From Berkiella sp964502705 (GTDB lineage: Bacteria; Pseudomonadota; Gammaproteobacteria; Berkiellales; Berkiellaceae): a DNA stretch of 7,300 nucleotides. The notes below the pieces were generated by a model, which did not search any database, was not told where the DNA came from, and worked only from the letters and a program-made list of their open reading frames with translations. A program made the position numbers and the translations under genes. Positions within the stretch are counted from its first letter, which is position 1, and each line of letters opens with the position of its first letter. Shown here piece by piece: positions 6,250 to 7,300 of the stretch. The DNA lies in the NCBI GenBank assembly GCA_964502705.1, contig CAZCXZ010000149.1, positions 1 through 7,300 of the forward strand, in the 5' to 3' direction.

Positions 6250-7278
6250 ATGGTTTATATGCCACTAAATCCGACACTTAAACGATTACTAACTAAGGCC
6301 TATTTGAATGGCTTTGGTAGCCTTCATTTGCTTTCCCATGAAGAAATGCGGGAATACTTGCAACATCCAAAACTAAAGGTCGCAGAAGCGCCTTATCAAG
6401 ACTTCCAAACCAGCGGCAATTTAACACTGCGTTGTTATACACCAAAGTCTTTGGAACATACCCCAAATGCACCGGCGGTCATTTATTTGTCTGCCACTGC
6501 TTTTGTGTTAGATAGATTAGATGCTTGCAATGATTATTGCAGTTTACTTGCTAACAATTTAAATATGCGTGTGATCAATATTGCTCATCGTTTAGCACCA
6601 GAACATAAATTCCCGCGCTTTTTATATGACTGCACCGAAAGCATAGAGTGGATCCACCAAAACGCTGCGATGCTGGGAATCAATCGAGAAAAAATGGCTA
6701 TTTGGGGTGAAAGCTCTGGCGGTAGTATTGCTGCCACAACAACCCATGTATTACGAGATGCGGGCCTAGATATTATTAAACATCAAACGCTGTTTTATCC
6801 GATGGTCGATTTAGTGCATTCTTCGCGTTCTAAACGTCTCTACAGTCAAGGATTTATGCTCGACAAAACTTTTGTTGCCTGGCTTGATGAACGCGGATTT
6901 ACCATCGAGCAAGACAGAAGTTGCCCACTCGCTTCTCCTTTGTTATCTACGCATTTTCAAGACTTACCGCCTGCAACGCTCATTACGGCACAATATGATC
7001 CGCTGCGTGATGAAGGGGAAGTCTATGCTAAAAAATTAAAAGCGGCGGGGGTTGCAGTAAGATCTAAGCGTTTTATGGGCATGATCCATGGCTTTATGCG
7101 CTTTTACCCGAAGGTGACAGCAACACATGAGGCATTAGATTATGCTTGTGCTGCTATCAAAGCGCATTTTAATCAGGGTTTAGATACCGGCGGAACGAGC
7201 CCTGTTGAAGGCGGTGACGCAGAAGGTGCTGGCGCAGGTTCTACCTCTGCTTTAGGCGCATCCACTGGCGGCGCTTGA
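6250..7278 (+). CDS. Alpha/beta hydrolase, hormone-sensitive-lipase type, without the HGGG motif
   Basis: Probable carboxylesterase or lipase-like hydrolase acting on acyl esters. The triad is visible: nucleophile Ser155 in GESSGG (153-158), Asp250 in QYDPLRDEG, and His280 in MIHGF. The HRLAPEHKFP block (113-122) matches the family's YRLAPE motif. Where the family has HGGGFVLG, this protein has SATAFVLD (81-88), so the usual oxyanion-hole glycines and the histidine are gone. No signal peptide or membrane segment is seen, so it is probably cytoplasmic. The family core ends near residue 308; the last 34 residues are a Gly/Ala/Ser/Thr tail that overlaps a probable gene on the other strand. The start is uncertain: no clear Shine-Dalgarno precedes 6250, and the in-frame ATG at 6259 is an alternative. 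The divergent desaturase suggests a lipid-related role. Substrate unknown, and activity doubtful without HGGG. Confidence 0.88.
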   Translation: MVYMPLNPTLKRLLTKAYLNGFGSLHLLSHEEMREYLQHPKLKVAEAPYQDFQTSGNLTLRCYTPKSLEHTPNAPAVIYLSATAFVLDRLDACNDYCSLLANNLNMRVINIAHRLAPEHKFPRFLYDCTESIEWIHQNAAMLGINREKMAIWGESSGGSIAATTTHVLRDAGLDIIKHQTLFYPMVDLVHSSRSKRLYSQGFMLDKTFVAWLDERGFTIEQDRSCPLASPLLSTHFQDLPPATLITAQYDPLRDEGEVYAKKLKAAGVAVRSKRFMGMIHGFMRFYPKVTATHEALDYACAAIKAHFNQGLDTGGTSPVEGGDAEGAGAGSTSALGASTGGA

Positions 7279-7300
7279 GTGGCAGTCACATTCGCTATGA
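7173..7300 (-). CDS. C-terminal end of a convergent gene with a Pro/Ala-rich tail (partial)
   Basis: A minus-strand frame is open from the window edge to TGA at 7173-7175, giving 41 residues with no start in view. It contains QAPPVDAPKAEVEPAPAP and ends LVPPVSKP: proline, alanine and valine with scattered charges, a composition typical of disordered tails or linkers of real proteins, often envelope-associated. It overlaps the hydrolase gene by 106 bp, tail to tail. Third codon positions of the two frames coincide, so Pro on this strand reads as Gly on the other and Ala as Ala, which explains the hydrolase's odd tail. I think this strand is the selected one, but chance is possible because the frame is short and its start lies outside the window. 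Confidence 0.55.
   Translation of the reverse strand, partial: IANVTATQAPPVDAPKAEVEPAPAPSASPPSTGLVPPVSKP

Overview
The window looks like AT-rich bacterial chromosome, most plausibly from a host-associated gammaproteobacterium of the Legionellales type. That placement is an inference. It rests on the tandem pair of very large, helical, coiled-coil proteins without signal peptides, on the base composition, and on an unverified recollection that their core motifs resemble large Legionella/Coxiella-type proteins. Nothing in the window fixes the taxon, and there is no rRNA, tRNA, CRISPR array, insertion sequence or phage gene.

Positions 1-5123 hold two tandem paralogs on the minus strand. The downstream copy (56-2639) is split by a 100-N assembly gap lying inside an array of 24-bp repeats encoding EEARRKAE. 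The upstream copy (2811-5123) is intact at 770 residues and carries eight 15-bp repeats encoding AARVE. Both share a start (M-I/L-S-G), a conserved N-terminal region of about 400 residues, a short middle module, a charged helical stalk and a C-terminal domain of exactly 82 residues in each. The repeats lie on opposite sides of the middle module, so they arose independently. Each gene has its own candidate promoter and a hairpin after its stop, so they appear to be separately transcribed. The function is unknown; secreted effector or structural protein are the leading guesses.

Positions 5124-5330 contain the promoter and an inverted repeat at the start of the upstream paralog's leader, then a clear bidirectional intrinsic terminator. 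Positions 5331-6197 (minus) encode a membrane fatty acid desaturase with all three histidine boxes. Divergent from it, 52 bp away, is a hormone-sensitive-lipase-type alpha/beta hydrolase (6250-7278, plus) that keeps the Ser-Asp-His triad but lacks the HGGG oxyanion-hole motif. The pairing suggests lipid metabolism, but the two are not an operon.

At the right edge, an unlisted minus-strand reading frame (stop at 7173-7175, open through 7300) encodes a Pro/Ala/Val-rich tail typical of a real protein C-terminus. It overlaps the unusual Gly/Ala/Ser tail of the hydrolase, which is probably its antisense image. All coding stretches longer than 300 bases are accounted for; the intergenic stretches are 171, 207 and 52 bp.
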